A program made the position numbers and the translations under genes. The notes beneath the pieces are model-generated. The model had not been told where the DNA came from and ran no database searches. It saw only the letters and a list, made by a program, of their open reading frames with translations. Shown here one piece after another: positions 34,782-48,680 of a stretch of 64,000 nt of DNA (position 1 is the first letter of the stretch; every line of letters begins with the position of its first letter). The DNA comes from Hyperoodon ampullatus (Eukaryota > Chordata > Mammalia > Artiodactyla > Ziphiidae), in contig CATKHW010000374.1 of the NCBI GenBank assembly GCA_949752795.1, forward strand, positions 248,001 to 312,000, given 5' to 3'.

Positions 34782-36517
34782 TTATATTTCCTTGGATACT
34801 TAAGGTGTACCCAAGTTGAGGTCCTTGTAAGCAGTGCAGCCCTAAATTTTGGGATGGCTCTGTCTTATTGATTTTCAGTTTTCCCAAGGTATATTCCCTA
34901 GACTGGAAGTGCCCTTGGCTCTGTAGCTCAGTTTTTTACTTGTTTTAGGGAACACAATGCACTCCTCCAGGGAGGCAGTTGGCAATTTACATCCCGCCCA
35001 TCAGCATAACAAGGCTCCCTGTTCTCCAGGGCCTGTCTTGCCTTTCTGGTTTTTACTCATTTTGTGGATGTCCCTTTTGACCGGTGGGAAGTGATACTTC
35101 TTTATAGTGCAGATTTGCATTGCCCGCTTGCTTTCTTGGCCAAAAAGGGCGTATGTGTTTTCTCCTGAATATATTCAGGAGAAAACGCATACGCCCTTTT
35201 TGGCCAAGTGCATCATTGTCGAAGGTGTGCCCTCTTCCTGTGCTTTAAAGGCGATTCCAACGTACCTCTTGAAATCTGTTTCCTGCTATTCTGCCTCGCT
35301 TTCAAGTCCGCCTCGTTGCCTTCCCTCAACAGATTTTTGGACGATAGTTGTCCTTTATTACTCGACCAGTTTGTGAATTGCTGTGCCCCTGAGCTCCATT
35401 TTTCAACTCGTTTTTGGTGAGCTGACCGCAAGTCCAAAATCTTGGTTCAGGACCTATACTGGTTCCCGGTGGGTGGCTGAGACTTTGGTTAATTCTTCTT
35501 CCTGCCGGGAAATTACAGTGATAAGTGCCCGTCCAAATGCCTAACAGCTACTCTCTCATTGGTTCTCCCTCTTCCCTTTCATCCTCTGCCAAATTGGCAA
35601 CCTGTGCGAACCAGCAGGTTAAAGGGGCTCTCTCTCCAAGTTGGGAGGTTGATAGTAAACCAGATGGAAAGTCAAACCGGAGCACCAGGAGAGGGACTAT
35701 TCGTTGAGTTTTAGAAACCTTTCGTATTAACAGTGTGTCGTTCTCTAGGTTTCCTGTACATGTTAGAGCTGTAGTAATATTCCCTTCAACCTGGAGAGTT
35801 GGGACCCATGGAATGCGTGCAAGGCATTTGTGCTTTAAACGGTCTGTATTTGCTCACCCAATCTCACCAATCGTCTCAGTCCCAAGTGTCCCTCCTTATG
35901 CCACATCCAGCTGCCATTGTAGATAGGGTCATTCCAGGTTTCATCAGAGACCCTGAAGGAATTGTACAGAATTTCCCAGTTTTTTGTTTTGTTTTTGAAA
36001 TTCCTTTTTATAGTGGGTTTGAGCTGATTCTCGCTGCCATGTTTATGCCAGTCAAGACACACTTGATTCCCTTATGGAGACATATCAATACATAGGTTTT
36101 AAGATTCTTACTAGTCAGATATATTCCTCTGCGGGAAATATGGGGTTTTGAGTCCCTTTCACTGAGGAAGGTGTAGGTCTTGTCTATTCCATAGTTGGGT
36201 TTTGGAACTGTAACTGTGCTTATATCAAACTCTGGTTTTATGCATCACCCCACCTCTCCTTCCCCCTTAAGCAGGCATAAGAGTGTTTTCTAAATGTGAG
36301 ACACTGCTCCCTTTCCCAACTCAGTTCAAGTGTAGCCATGTTTACAGGATCTTCATAAGTGATATCTTATGATAAGTTTCTTTTTCTGTGTGACTTATTT
36401 CACTTAGAATCATCGTACCTGAATCCACCAATTTTGCTGCTACTGGTCTTATGACATTGATTTCATGGCTGAGGGATATTCCATCGTACATAAGTACCAC
36501 AATTTTTTGAACCATTT
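34782..36517. repeat. Satellite unit M21, type b
   Basis: 1,736 bp. Palindrome 35,135-35,208 with one mismatch (tatgtgtt). Private gaaggtgtgcc near 35,221. Carries the ccaccaatttt variant also seen in M32 and M36. Confidence 0.95.
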
Positions 36518-38255
36518 TTATATTTCCTGGGATATTTAAGGTGTACCCAAGTTGAGGTCCTTGTAAGCAGTGCAGCCCTAAATTTTGGGGTGGCTCTGTC
36601 TTATTATTTTTCAGTTTTCCCAAGGTATATTGCTAGACTGGAAGTGCCCTTGGCTCTGTAGCTCTGTTCTTTACTTGTTTTAGGGAACACAATGCACTCC
36701 TCCAGAGAGGCAGATGGCAATTTACATCCCGCCCATCAGCATAACAAGGCTCCCTGTTCTCCAGGGCCTGTCTTGCCTTTCTGGTTTGTACACATTTTGT
36801 GGATGTACCTTTTGACCGGTAGGAAGTGATACTTCTTTGTAGTGCAGATTTGCATTACCCGCTTGCTTTCTTGGCCAAAAAGGGCGTATGCGTTTTCTCC
36901 TGAATATATTCAGGAGAAAACGCATACGCCCTTTTTGGCCAAGTGCATCATTTTCGTAGTTGTGTCCCTCTTCCTCTGCTTTAAAGGCGATTCCAACGTA
37001 CCTCTTGAAATCTGTTTCCTGCTATTCTGCCTCGCTTTCAAGTCCGCCTCGTTGCCTTCCCTCAACAGATTTTTGGACGATAGTTGTCCTTTATTACTCG
37101 GCCACTTTGTGAATTGCTGTGCCCCTGAGCTCCATTTTTCAACTTGTTTTTTGTGAGCTGACCGCAAGTCCAAAATTTTGGTTCATGATCTATGCTGGTT
37201 CCCGGTGTGTGGCTGAGACTTTGGTTAATTCTTCTTCCTGCCGGGAAATTAGATTGATATGTGCCCGTCCAATTGCCTAACAGCTACTCTCTCATTGGTT
37301 CTCCCTCTTCCCATTCATCCTCTGCAAAATTGGCAACCTGTGCGAACCAGGAGGTTAAAGGGGCTGTCTCTCCAAGTTGGGAGGTTGATAGTAAAGCAGA
37401 TGGAAAGTCAAAACCGAGCACCAGGAGGGGGACTATTCGTTGAGTTTTAGAAACCTTTCGTGTTCACAGTGTGTCCGTTCTCTAGGTTTCCCGTACATGT
37501 TATAACTGTAGTAATATTCCCTTTAACCTTGAGAGTTGGGACCCATGGAATGGGTGCCAGGCATTTGTGCTTTAAAGGGTCTACATTTGCTCACCGAATC
37601 TCACCAATCCTCTCAGTCCCAAGTGTCCAGCCTTATGCCTCATCCACCTGTCGTTGTAGATAGGGTCATTCCAGGTTTCATCAGAGACCCTGAAGGAATT
37701 GTAAAAAATTTCCCAGTTTTTTCGTTTTGTTTTTGAAATTCCTTTTTATAGTGGGTTTGAGCTGATTCTCGCTGCCATGTTTATGCCAGTCTAGACACAC
37801 TTGATTCCCTTACGGGGACATATCAATACATAGGTTTTAAGATTCTTACTAGTCAGATATATTCCTCTGCGGGAAATATGGGGTTTTTAGTCCCTTTCAC
37901 TGAGGAAGGTGTAGGTCTTGTCTATTCCATAGTTGGTTTTTGGAACGGTAACTGTGCTTATATCAAACTCTGGTTTTATGCATGACCCCACCTCTCCTTC
38001 CCCATTAAGCAGGCATAAGAGTGTTTTCTAAATGTGAGACACTGTTCTCTTTCCTAACTCAGTTCAAGTGTAGCCATGTTTACAGGATCTTCATAGGTGA
38101 TATCTTATGATAAGTTTCTTTTTCTCTGTGACTTATTTCACTTAGAATCATCGTACCTGAATCCACCCATTTTGCTGCTACTGGTCTTATGACTTTGATT
38201 TCATGGCTGAGAGATATTCCATCGTACGTAAGTACCACAATTTTTTGAACCATTT
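36518..38255. repeat. Satellite unit M22, type c
   Basis: 1,738 bp. The only type-c unit with an undamaged palindrome. Reads cttgctttcttgg before it, as type b does, where other c units read cttgcttgcttgg. Confidence 0.95.
36870..36943. repeat. 74 bp perfect palindrome (type-c unit, M22)
   Basis: All 37 pairs intact. Later type-c units M25, M29, M33 and M37 carry one left-arm change (atgagttttc), so M22 keeps the older state. Confidence 0.96.
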
Positions 38256-39994
38256 ATATATTTCCTGGGATATTTAAGGTGTACCCAAGTTGAGGTCCTT
38301 GTAAGCAGTGCAGCCCTAAATTTTGGGGTGGCTGTGTCTTATTGATTTTCAGTTTTCCCAAGGTATATTCCCTAGACTGGAAGTGCCCTTGGCTCTGTAG
38401 CTCTGTTCTTTACTTGTTTTAGGGAACACAATGCACTCCTCCAGAGAGGCAGATGGCAATTTACATCCCGCCCATCAGCATAACAAGGCTCCCTGTTCTC
38501 CAGGGCCTGTCTTGCCTTTCTGGTTTGTACACATTTTGTGGATGTACCTTTTGACCGGTGGGAAGTGATACTTCTTTGTAGTGCAGATTTGCATTGCCCG
38601 CTTGCTTGCTTGGCCAAAAAGGGCGTATGCGTTTACTCCTGAATATATTCAGGATAAAACGCATACAAACTTTTTGGCCAAGTGCATCATTTTCGTAGTT
38701 GTGCCCCTCTTCCTGTGCTTTAAAGGCGATTCCAACGTACCTCTTGAAATCTGTTTCCTGCTATTCTGCCTCGCTTTCAAGTCCGCCTCGTTGCCTTCCC
38801 TCAACAGATTTTTGGACGATAGTTATCCTTTATTACTCGGCCAGTTTGTGAATTGCTGTGCCCCTGAGCTCCATTTTTCAACTCGTTTTTGGTGAGCTGA
38901 CCGCAAGTCCAAAATTTTGGTTCAGGACCTATACTGGTTCCCGGTGGGTGGCTGAGACTTTGGTTAATTCTTCTTCCTGCCGGGAAATTACAGTGATATG
39001 TGCCCGTCCAAATGCCTAACAGCTACTCTCTCTTTAGTTCTCCCTCTTCCCTTTCAGCCTCTGCCAAATTGGCAACCTATGCGAACCAGGAGTTTAAAGG
39101 GGCTGTCTCTCCAAGTTGGGAGGTTGATAGTAAAGCAGATGGAAAGTCAAACCGGAGCACCAGGAGAGGGACTATTCGTTGAGTTTTAGAAACCTTTCGT
39201 ATTCACAGTGTGTCCGTTCTCTAGGTTTCCTGTACATGTTTTAGCTGTAGTAATATTCCCTTCAACCTGGAGAGTTGGGACCCATGGAATGGGTGCCATG
39301 CATTATTGCTTTAAAGGGTGTGAATTTGCTCACCCAATCTCACCAATCCTCTCAGTCCCAAGTGTCCAGCCTTATGCCACATCCAGCTGTCATTGTAGAT
39401 AGGGTCATTCCAGGTTTCATCAGAGACCCTGAAGGAATTGTAAAGAATTTCCCAGGTTTTTGGTTTTGTTTTTGAAATTCCTTTTTATACTGGGTTTGAG
39501 CTGATTCTCGCTGCCATGTTTATGCCAGTCTAGACACACTTGATTCCCTTACGGAGACATATCAATACATAGGTTTTAAGATTCTTACTAGTCAGATATA
39601 CTCCTTTGCGGGAAATATGGGGTTTTGAGTCCCTTTCACTGAGGAAGGTGAAGGTCTTGTCTATTCCATAGTTGGTTTTTGTAACGGTACCTGTGCTTAT
39701 ATCAAACTCTGGTTTTATGCATCACCCCACCTCTCCTTCCCCCTTAAGCAGGCATAAGAGTGTTTTCTAAATGTGAGACACTGTTCTCTTTCCTAACTCA
39801 GTTCAAGTGTAGCCATGTTTACAGGATCTTCATAAGTGATATCTTATGATAAGTTTCTTTTTCTGTGTGACTTATTTCACTTAGAATCATCGTACCTGAA
39901 TCCACCCATTTTGCTGCTACTGGTCTTATGATATTGATCTCATGGCTGAGGGATATTCCATCGTATGTAAGTACCACGATTTTTTGAACCATTT
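38256..39994. repeat. Satellite unit M23, d/a hybrid
   Basis: 1,739 bp, one longer than types d and a, because it takes the undeleted tattccctagac from d and the undeleted catgtttacagg from a. Palindrome of the damaged type a. Confidence 0.95.
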
Positions 39995-41730
39995 TTATAT
40001 TTCCTTGGATACTTAAGGTGTACCCAAGTTGAGGTCCTTGTAAGCAGTGCAGCCCTAAATTTTGGGATGGCTCTGTCTTATTGATTTTCAGTTTTCCCAA
40101 GGTATATTCCCTAGACTGGATGTGCCCTTGGCTCTGTAGCTCAGTTTTTTACTTGTTTTAGGGAACACAATGCACTCCTCCAGGGAGGCAGTTGGCAATT
40201 TACATCCCGCCCATCAGCATAACAAGGCTCCCTGTTCTCCAGGGCCTGTCTTGCCTTTCTGGTTTTTACTCATTTTGTGGATGTCCCTTTTGACCGGTGG
40301 GAAGTGATACTTCTTTATAGTGCAGATTTGCATTGCCCGCTTGCTTTCTTGGCCAAAAAGGGCGTATGTGTTTTCTCCTGAATATATTCAGGAGAAAACG
40401 CATACGCCCTTTTTGGCCAAGTGCATCATTGTCGAAGTTGTGCCCTCTTCCTGTGCTTTAAAGGCGATTCCAACGTACCTCTTGAAATCTGTTTCCTGCT
40501 ATTCTGCCTCGCTTTCAAGTCCGCCTCGTTGCCTTCCCTCAACAGATTTTTGGACGATAGTTGTCCTTTATTACTCGACCAGTTTGTGAATTGCTGTGCC
40601 CCTGAGCTCCATTTTTCAACTCGTTTTTGGTGAGCTGACCGCAAGTCCAAAATCTTGGTTCAGGACCTATACTGGTTCCCGGTGGGTGGCTGAGACTTTG
40701 GTTAATTCTTCTTCCTGCCGGGAAATTACAGTGATAAGTGCCCGTCCAAATGCCTAACAGCTACTCTCTCATTGGTTCTCCCTCTTCCCTTTCATCCTCT
40801 GCCAAATTGGCAACCTGTGCGAACCAGCAGGTTAAAGGGGCTCTCTCTCCAAGTTGGGAGGTTGATAGTAAACCAGATGGAAAGTCAAACCGGAGCACCA
40901 GGAGAGGGACTATTCGTTGAGTTTTAGAAACCTTTCGTATTAACAGTGTGTCGTTCTCTAGGTTTCCTGTACATGTTAGAGCTGTAGTAATATTCCCTTC
41001 AACCTGGAGAGTTGGGACCCATGGAATGCGTGCAAGGCATTTGTGCTTTAAACGGTCTGTATTTGCTCACCCAATCTCACCAATCGTCTCAGTCCCAAGT
41101 GTCCCTCCTTATGCCACATCCAGCTGCCATTGTAGATAGGGTCATTCCAGGTTTCATCAGAGACCCTGAAGGAATTGTACAGAATTTCCCAGTTTTTTGT
41201 TTTGTTTTTGAAATTCCTTTTTATAGTGGGTTTGAGCTGATTCTCGCTGCCATGTTTATGCCAGTCAAGACACACTTGATTCCCTTACGGAGACATATCA
41301 ATACATAGGTTTTAAGATTCTTACTAGTCAGATATATTCCTCTGCGGGAAATATGGGGTTTTGAGTCCCTTTCACTGAGGAAGGTGTAGGTCTTGTCTAT
41401 TCCATAGTTGGGTTTTGGAACTGTAACTGTGCTTATATCAAACTCTGGTTTTATGCATCACCCCACCTCTCCTTCCCCCTTAAGCAGGCATAAGAGTGTT
41501 TTCTAAATGTGAGACACTGCTCCCTTTCCCAACTCAGTTCAAGTGTAGCCATGTTTACAGGATCTTCATAAGTGATATCTTATGATAAGTTTCTTTTTCT
41601 GTGTGACTTATTTCACTTAGAATCATCGTACCTGAATCCACCCATTTTGCTGCTACTGGTCTTATGACATTGATTTCATGGCTGAGGGATATTCCATCGT
41701 ACATAAGTACCACAATTTTTTGAACCATTT
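39995..41730. repeat. Satellite unit M24, type b
   Basis: 1,736 bp. Palindrome 40,348-40,421, one mismatch. Reads actggatgtgccc near 40,117, as M28 and M36 do. Confidence 0.95.
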
Positions 41731-43468
41731 TTATATTTCCTGGGATATTTAAGGTGTACCCAAGTTGAGGTCCTTGTAAGCAGTGCAGCCCTAAATTTTG
41801 GGGTGGCTCTGTCTTATTATTTTTCAGTTTTCCCAAGGTATATTGCTAGACTGGAAGTGCCCTTGGCTCTGTAGCTCTGTTCTTTACTTGTTTTAGGGAA
41901 CACAATGCACTCCTCCAGAGAGGCAGATGGCAATTTACATCCCGCCCATCAGCATAACAAGGCTCCCTGTTCTCCAGGGCCTGTCTTGCCTTTCTGGTTT
42001 GTACACATTTTGTGGATGTACCTTTTGACCGGTAGGAAGTGATACTTCTTTGTAGTGCAGATTTGCATTACCCGCTTGCTTGCTTGGCCAAAAAGGGCGT
42101 ATGAGTTTTCTCCTGAATATATTCAGGAGAAAACGCATACGCCCTTTTTGGCCAAGTGCATCATTTTCGTAGTTGTGTCCCTCTTCCTCTGCTTTAAAGG
42201 CGATTCCAACGTACCTCTTGAAATCTGTTTCCTGCTATTCTGCCTCGCTTTCAAGTCCGCCTCGTTGCCTTCCCTCAACAGATTTTTGGACGATAGTTGT
42301 CCTTTATTACTCGGCCACTTTGTGAATTGCTGTGCCCCTGAGCTCCATTTTTCAACTTGTTTTTTGTGAGCTGACCGCAAGTCCAAAATTTTGGTTCATG
42401 ATCTATGCTGGTTCCCGGTGTGTGGCTGAGACTTTGGTTAATTCTTCTTCCTGCCGGGAAATTAGATTGATATGTGCCCGTCCAATTGCCTAACAGCTAC
42501 TCTCTCATTGGTTCTCCCTCTTCCCATTCATCCTCTGCAAAATTGGCAACCTGTGCGAACCAGGAGGTTAAAGGGGCTGTCTCTCCAAGTTGGGAGGTTG
42601 ATAGTAAAGCAGATGGAAAGTCAAAACCGAGCACCAGGAGGGGGACTATTCGTTGAGTTTTAGAAACCTTTCGTGTTCACAGTGTGTCCGTTCTCTAGGT
42701 TTCCCGTACATGTTATAACTGTAGTAATATTCCCTTTAACCTTGAGAGTTGGGACCCATGGAATGGGTGCCAGGCATTTGTGCTTTAAAGGGTCTACATT
42801 TGCTCACCGAATCTCACCAATCCTCTCAGTCCCAAGTGTCCAGCCTTAGGCCTCATCCACCTGTCGTTGTAGATAGGGTCATTCCAGGTTTCATCAGAGA
42901 CCCTGAAGGAATTGTAAAAAATTTCCCAGTTTTTTCGTTTTGTTTTTGAAATTCCTTTTTATAGTGGGTTTGAGCTGATTCTCGCTGCCATGTTTATGCC
43001 AGTCTAGACACACTTGATTCCCTTACGGGGACATATCAATACATAGGTTTTAAGATTCTTACTAGTCAGATATATTCCTCTGCGGGAAATATGGGGTTTT
43101 TAGTCCCTTTCACTGAGGAAGGTGTAGGTCTTGTCTATTCCATAGTTGGTTTTTGGAACGGTAACTGTGCTTATATCAAACTCTGGTTTTATGCATGACC
43201 CCACCTCTCCTTCCCCATTAAGCAGGCATAAGAGTGTTTTCTAAATGTGAGACACTGTTCTCTTTCCTAACTCAGTTCAAGTGTAGCCATGTTTACAGGA
43301 TCTTCATAGGTGATATCTTATGATAAGTTTCTTTTTCTCTGTGACTTATTTCACTTAGAATCATCGTACCTGAATCCACCCATTTTGCTGCTACTGGTCT
43401 TATGACTTTGATTTCATGGCTGAGAGATATTCCATCGTACGTAAGTACCACAATTTTTTGAACCATTT
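41731..43468. repeat. Satellite unit M25, type c
   Basis: 1,738 bp. Palindrome 42,083-42,156, one mismatch. Private ccttaggcctc near 42,845. Confidence 0.95.
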
Positions 43469-45206
43469 ATATATTTCCTGGGATATTTAAGGTGTACCCA
43501 AGTTGAGGTCCTTGTAAGCAGTGCAGCCCTAAATTTTGGGGTGGCTGTGTCTTATTGATTTTCAGTTTTCCCAAGGTATATTCCCTAGACTGGAAGTGCC
43601 CTTGGCTCTGTAGCTCTGTTGTTTACTTGTTTTAGGGAACACAATGCACTCCTCCAGAGAGGCAGTTGGCAATTTACATCCCGCCCATCAGCATAACAAG
43701 GCTCCCTGTTCTCCAGGGCCTGTCTTGCCTTTCTGGCTTTTACACATTTTGTGGATGTCCCTTTTGACCGGTGGGAAGTGATACTTCTTTGTAGTGCAGA
43801 TTTGCATTGCCCGCTTGCTTGCTTGGCCAAAAAGGGCGTATGCGTTTTCTCCTGAATATATTCAGGAGAAAACGCATACGCCCTTTTTTGGCAAGTGCAT
43901 CATTGTCGAAGTCGTGCCCCTCTTCTTGTGCTTTAAAGGCGATTCCAATGTACCTCCTGAAATCTGTTTCCTGCTATTCTGCCTGGCTTTCAAGTCCACC
44001 TCGCTGCCTTCCCTCAACAGATTTTTGGACGATAGTTGTCCTTTATTACTCGGCCAGTTTGTGAATTGCTGTGCCCCTGAGCTCCATTTTTCAACTCGTT
44101 TTTTGTGATCTGACCGCTAGTCCAAAATTTTGGTTCAGGACCTATACTGGTTCCCGGTGGGTGGCTGAGACTTTGGTTAAGTCTTCTTCCTGCCGGGAAA
44201 TTAGATTGATATGTGCCCCTCCAAATGCCTAACAGCTACTCTCTCATTGTTTCTCCCTCTTCCCTTTCAACCTCTGCCAAATTGGCAACCTGTGCGAACC
44301 AGGAAGTTAAAAGGTCTGTCTCTCCAAGTTGGGAGTTTGATAGTAAAGCAGATGGAAAGTCAAAGCGGAGAAACAGGAGAGGGACTATTCGTTGAGTTTT
44401 AGAAATCTTTCGTATTCACAGTGTGTCCGTTCTCTAGGTTTACCGTACATGTTATAGCTGTAGTAATATTCCCTTTAACCTGGAGAGTTGGGACCCATGG
44501 AATGGGTTCCAGGCATTTGTGCTTTAAAGAGTCTGCATTTGCTCACCCAATCTCACCAATCCTCTCAGTCTCAAGTGTCCAGCCTTATGCCTCATCCAGC
44601 TGTCGTTGTACATAGGGTCATTCCAGGTTTCATCAGAGACCCTGAAGGAATTGTAAAGAATTTACCAGTTTTTTTGTTTTGTTTTTGAAATTCCTTTTTA
44701 TAGTGGGTTTGAGCTGATTCTCGCTGCCATGTTTATGCCAGTCTAGACACACTTGATTCCCTTACGGAGACATATCAATACATAGGTTTTAAGATTTTTA
44801 CTAGTCAGATATATTCCTCTGTGGGAAATATGGGGTTTTGAGTCCCTTTCACTGAGGAAGGTGTAGGTCTTGTCTATTCCATAGTTGGTTTTTGGAACGG
44901 GACCTGTGCTTATATTGAAGTCTGGTTTTATGCATCACCCGACCTCTCCTTCCCCCTTAAGCAGGCATAAGGGTGTTTTCTAAATGTGAGACACTGTTCT
45001 CTTTCCTAACTCAGTTCAAGTGTAGCCATGTTACAGGATCTTCATAAGTGATATCTTATGATAAGTTTCTTTTTCTCTGTGACTTATTTCACTTAGAATC
45101 ATCGTACCTGAATCCACCCATTTTGCTGCTACTGGTCTTATGACATTGATTTCGTGGCTGAGGGATATTCCATCGTACGTAAGTACCACAATTTTTTGAA
45201 CCATTT
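43469..45206. repeat. Satellite unit M26, type d
   Basis: 1,738 bp. Palindrome 43,822-43,895; the right outer arm reads cccttttttggcaag, giving two mismatches. Carries attagattgatatgtgcccc near 44,200, shared with M34 but not M30. Confidence 0.95.
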
Positions 45207-46944
45207 TTATATTTCCTGGGATATTTAAGGTGTACCCAAGTTGAGGTCCTTGTAAGCAGTGCAGCCCTAAATTTTGGGGTGGCTCTGTATTATTGATTTT
45301 CAGTTTTCCCAAGGTATATTGCTAGACTGGAAGTGCCCTTGGCTCTGTAGCTCTGTTCTTTACTTGTTTTAGGGAACACAATGCACTCCTCCAGAGAGGC
45401 AGATGGCAATTTACATCCCGCCCATCAGCATAACAAGGCTCCCTGTTCTCCAGGGCCTGTCTTGCCTTTCTGGTTTGTACACATTTTGTGGATGTACCTT
45501 TTGACCGGTGGGAAGTGATACTTCTTTGTAGTGCAGATTTGCATTGCCCGCTTGCTTGCTTGGCCAAAAAGGGCGTATGCGTTTACTCCTGAATATATTC
45601 AGGATAAAACGCATACAAACTTTTTGGCCAAGTGCATCATTTTCGTAGTTGTGCCCCTCTTCCTGTGCTTTAAAGGCGATTCCAACGTACCTCTTGAAAT
45701 CTGTTTCCTGCTATTCTGCCTCGCTTTCAAGTCCGCCTCGTTGCCTTCCCTCAACAGATTTTTGGACGATAGTTATCCTTTATTACTCGGCCAGTTTGTG
45801 AATTGCTGTGCCCCTGAGCTCCATTTTTCAACTCGTTTTTGGTGAGCTGACCGCAAGTCCAAAATTTTGGTTCAGGACCTATACTGGTTCCCGGTGGGTG
45901 GCTGAGACTTTGGTTAATTCTTCTTCCTGCCGGGAAATTACAGTGATATGTGCCCGTCCAAATGCCTAACAGCTACTCTCTCTTTAGTTCTCCCTCTTCC
46001 CTTTCAGCCTCTGCCAAATTGGCAACCTATGCGAACCAGGAGTTTAAAGGGGCTGTCTCTCCAAGTTGGGAGGTTGATAGTAAAGCAGATGGAAAGTCAA
46101 ACCGGAGCACCAGGAGAGGGACTATTCGTTGAGTTTTAGAAACCTTTCGTATTCACAGTGTGTCTGTTCTCTAGGTTTCCTGTACATGTTATAGCTGTAG
46201 TAATATTCCCTTCAACCTGGAGAGTTGGGACCCATGGAATGGGTGCCATGCATTATTGCTTTAAAGGGTGTGAATTTGCTCACCCAATCTCACCAATCCT
46301 CTCAGTCCCAAGTGTCCAGCCTTATGCCACATCCAGCTGTCATTGTAGATAGGGTCATTCCAGGTTTCATCAGAGACCCTGAAGGAATTGTAAAGAATTT
46401 CCCAGGTTTTTGGTTTTGTTTTTGAAATTCCTTTTTATACTGGGTTTGAGCTGATTCTCGCTGCCATGTTTATGCCAGTCTAGACACACTTGATTCCCTT
46501 ACGGAGACATATCAATACATAGGTTTTAAGATTCTTACTAGTCAGATATACTCCTTTGCGGGAAATATGGGGTTTTGAGTCCCTTTCACTGAGGAAGGTG
46601 AAGGTCTTGTCTATTCCATAGTTGGTTTTTGTAACGGTACCTGTGCTTATATCAAACTCTGGTTTTATGCATCACCCCACCTCTCCTTCCCCCTTAAGCA
46701 GGCATAAGAGTGTTTTCTAAATGTGAGACACTGTTCTCTTTCCTAACTCAGTTCAAGTGTAGCCATGTTTACAGGATCTTCATAAGTGATATCTTATGAT
46801 AAGTTTCTTTTTCTGTGTGACTTATTTCACTTAGAATCATCGTACCTGAATCCACCCATTTTGCTGCTACTGGTCTTATGATATTGATCTCATGGCTGAG
46901 GGATATTCCATCGTATGTAAGTACCACGATTTTTTGAACCATTT
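45207..46944. repeat. Satellite unit M27, type a
   Basis: 1,738 bp. Carries gtgtctgttctc at 46,160, shared only with M35. Confidence 0.95.
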
Positions 46945-48680
46945 TTATATTTCCTTGGACACTTAAGGTGTACCCAAGTTGAGGTCCTTGTAAGCAGTGC
47001 AGCCCTAAATTTTGGGATGGCTCTGTCTTATTGATTTTCAGTTTTCCCAAGGTATATTCCCTAGACTGGATGTGCCCTTGGCTCTGTAGCTCAGTTTTTT
47101 ACTTGTTTTAGGGAACACAATGCACTCCTCCAGGGAGGCAGTTGGCAATTTACATCCCGCCCATCAGCATAACAAGGCTCCCTGTTCTCCAGGGCCTGTC
47201 TTGCCTTTCTGGTTTTTACTCATTTTGTGGATGTCCCTTTTGACCGGTGGGAAGTGATACTTCTTTATAGTGCAGATTTGCATTGCCCGCTTGCTTTCTT
47301 GGCCAAAAAGGGCGTATGTGTTTTCTCCTGAATATATTCAGGAGAAAACGCATACGCCCTTTTTGGCCAAGTGCATCATTGTCGAAGTTGTGCCCTCTTC
47401 CTGTGCTTTAAAGGCGATTCCAACGTACCTCTTGAAATCTGTTTCCTGCTATTCTGCCTCGCTTTCAAGTCCGCCTCGTTGCCTTCCCTCAACCGATTTT
47501 TGGACGATAGTTGTCCTTTATTACTCGACCAGTTTGTGAATTGCTGTGCCCCTGAGCTCCATTTTTCAACTCGTTTTTGGTGAGCTGACCGCAAGTCCAA
47601 AATCTTGGTTCAGGACCTATACTGGTTCCCGGTGGGTGGCTGAGACTTTGGTTAATTCTTCTTCCTGCCGGGAAATTACAGTGATAAGTGCCCGTCCAAA
47701 TGCCTAACAGCTACTCTCTCATTGGTTCTCCCTCTTCCCTTTCATCCTCTGCCAAATTGGCAACCTGTGCGAACCAGCAGGTTAAAGGGGCTCTCTCTCC
47801 AAGTTGGGAGGTTGATAGTAAACCAGATGGAAAGTCAAACCGGAGCACCAGGAGAGGGACTATTCGTTGAGTTTTAGAAACCTTTCGTATTAACAGTGTG
47901 TCGTTCTCTAGGTTTCCTGTACATGTTAGAGCTGTAGTAATATTCCCTTCAACCTGGAGAGTTGGGACCCATGGAATGCGTGCAAGGCATTTGTGCTTTA
48001 AACGGTCTGTATTTGCTCACCCAATCTCACCAATCGTCTCAGTCCCAAGTGTCCCTCCTTATGCCACATCCAGCTGCCATTGTAGATAGGGTCATTCCAG
48101 GTTTCATCAGAGACCCTGAAGGAATTGTACAGAATTTCCCAGTTTTTTGTTTTGTTTTTGAAATTCCTTTTTATAGTGGGTTTGAGCTGATTCTCGCTGC
48201 CATGTTTATGCCAGTCAAGACACACTTGATTCCCTTACGGAGACATATCAATACATAGGTTTTAAGATTCTTACTAGTCAGATATATTCCTCTGCGGGAA
48301 ATATGGGGTTTTGAGTCCCTTTCACTGAGGAAGGTGTAGGTCTTGTCTATTCCATAGTTGGGTTTTGGAACTGTAACTGTGCTTATATCAAACTCTGGTT
48401 TTATGCATCACCCCACCTCTCCTTCCCCCTTAAGCAGGCATAAGAGTGTTTTCTAAATGTGAGACACTGCTCCCTTTCCCAACTCAGTTCAAGTGTAGCC
48501 ATGTTTACAGGATCTTCATAAGTGATATCTTATGATAAGTTTCTTTTTCTGTGTGACTTATTTCACTTAGAATCATCGTACCTGAATCCACCCATTTTGC
48601 TGCTACTGGTCTTATGACATTGATTTCATGGCTGAGGGATATTCCATCGTACATAAGTACCACAATTTTTTGAACCATTT
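46945..48680. repeat. Satellite unit M28, type b
   Basis: 1,736 bp. Palindrome 47,298-47,371. Carries cttggacactt (c at 46,960), shared only with M36. Confidence 0.95.

Larger units (their letters stand above)
34782..39994. repeat. Shortened HOR, types b-c-d/a (M21-M23), 5,213 bp
   Basis: M21 is type b and M22 type c as in the later tetramers, but the third unit M23 begins as type d and continues as type a, so one unit's length is missing relative to b-c-d-a. The junction lies between 38,374 and 38,407. Either a d/a pair lost one unit by unequal exchange, or this is the older trimer from which the tetramer was made. Confidence 0.9.
39995..46944. repeat. Tetramer HOR copy 1, b-c-d-a (M24-M27), 6,950 bp
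   Basis: Unit lengths are 1,736, 1,738, 1,738 and 1,738. The length differences are explained by fixed one-base deletions: three in type b (gtgccctc, gtgtcgttc, six-T tract), one in types c and a (tattgctagac), one in type d (catgttacagg). The same series repeats in the next copies. Confidence 0.95.
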
